From Balanoglossus misakiensis (Eukaryota; Hemichordata), in NCBI GenBank assembly GCA_040954595.2, contig CM082578.2:9362001-9426000 (forward strand): a DNA stretch of 64,000 bases, read 5' to 3'. The translations under genes and the position numbers were made by a program. Numbering within the stretch: position 1 is the stretch's first letter; each line of letters opens with the position of its first letter. This document shows, in pieces, positions 63,690 through 64,000 of this stretch. The notes beneath the pieces were generated by a model. The model searched no databases. It was not told the origin of the DNA and saw only the letters and a list, made by a program, of their open reading frames with translations.

Positions 63690-64000
63690 GTGAGTTTGAG
63701 ATTAGGAAGAAAGTCGTTGTGGCGTAGCGTCGGGGTACTGTCTGAAAACAGCGACAACAGTTGTTTTCAAAGATCAGATCACATCTCAGATGGTGGGATG
63801 GGCCGATCGTGCCAAAATCGTTCAGTGTTACTTTCAGATCGGTAACTTTTGATGTGATTGTGAATCATCAAGTGTCAATGTGTGATGCATCAAGTGATAT
63901 ATCAGTCTGAGCAAGGAAACATATCTTTGGGTCCCACAGATCGAGCGAACAGCTCCTCCAATGGATGATATGCAAAAGAACCCACTGAAATACATGTTGA
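63690..64000. other. Start of copine intron 1
   Basis: Non-coding sequence after the exon 1 donor to the window edge; no further exon seen. Confidence 0.6.

Overview
This is a stretch of animal nuclear genome. Multi-exon genes with GT-AG introns, long AT-rich intergenic DNA, microsatellites, and a gene set of an animal GPCR, SLC46 transporters, ABHD6, a ciliary tubulin glycylase and a copine all say metazoan. Compact introns (mostly 0.1-1 kb), frequent ACATGT-type palindromes, an SLC46 expansion and a probable gustatory-receptor-like protein suggest a marine invertebrate. As far as I recall, that receptor family is missing from chordates, so an ambulacrarian (hemichordate or echinoderm) or a lophotrochozoan is more likely than a vertebrate. 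The species cannot be fixed from sequence alone.

Layout: (1) 1-13.2 kb: one intronless aminergic-type GPCR (1020-2684, +), then about 10.5 kb with no convincing gene. (2) 13.2-14.75 kb: an intronless seven-helix protein on the minus strand whose topology fits the insect-type gustatory-receptor-like (GRL) superfamily. (3) 18.1-21.3 kb: an eight-exon ABHD6-type monoacylglycerol lipase (-). (4) 22.6-38.6 kb: a head-to-tail tandem array of four SLC46-type transporters (-), here called A-D. All have five exons, and the three middle exons are exactly 132, 84 and 157 nt in every copy. (5) 41.1-62.4 kb: a 17-exon TTLL3/TTLL8-type tubulin glycine ligase (-), with a long N-terminal extension and two alternative C-termini that both keep frame. 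(6) 63.6 kb to the window end: the first coding exon of a copine (+), head-to-head with TTLL3.

I rebuilt the spliced genes by hand by joining acceptors and donors with compatible phases. Predicted products: SLC46-A 530 aa (510 from an inner Met), B 505 aa, C 495 aa, D 483 aa, ABHD6 321 aa, TTLL3 1211 aa (or 1189 aa with the alternative 3' exon). Every model ends in frame at a stop.

The genes do not form one pathway. Two themes stand out. The first is the SLC46 array: A-C keep an acidic dileucine sorting motif but differ from each other and from D at charged positions tied to proton coupling in human SLC46A1, and A and B look partly homogenised by gene conversion. The second is the ciliary TTLL3 locus, whose introns carry several RFX X-box-like palindromes.
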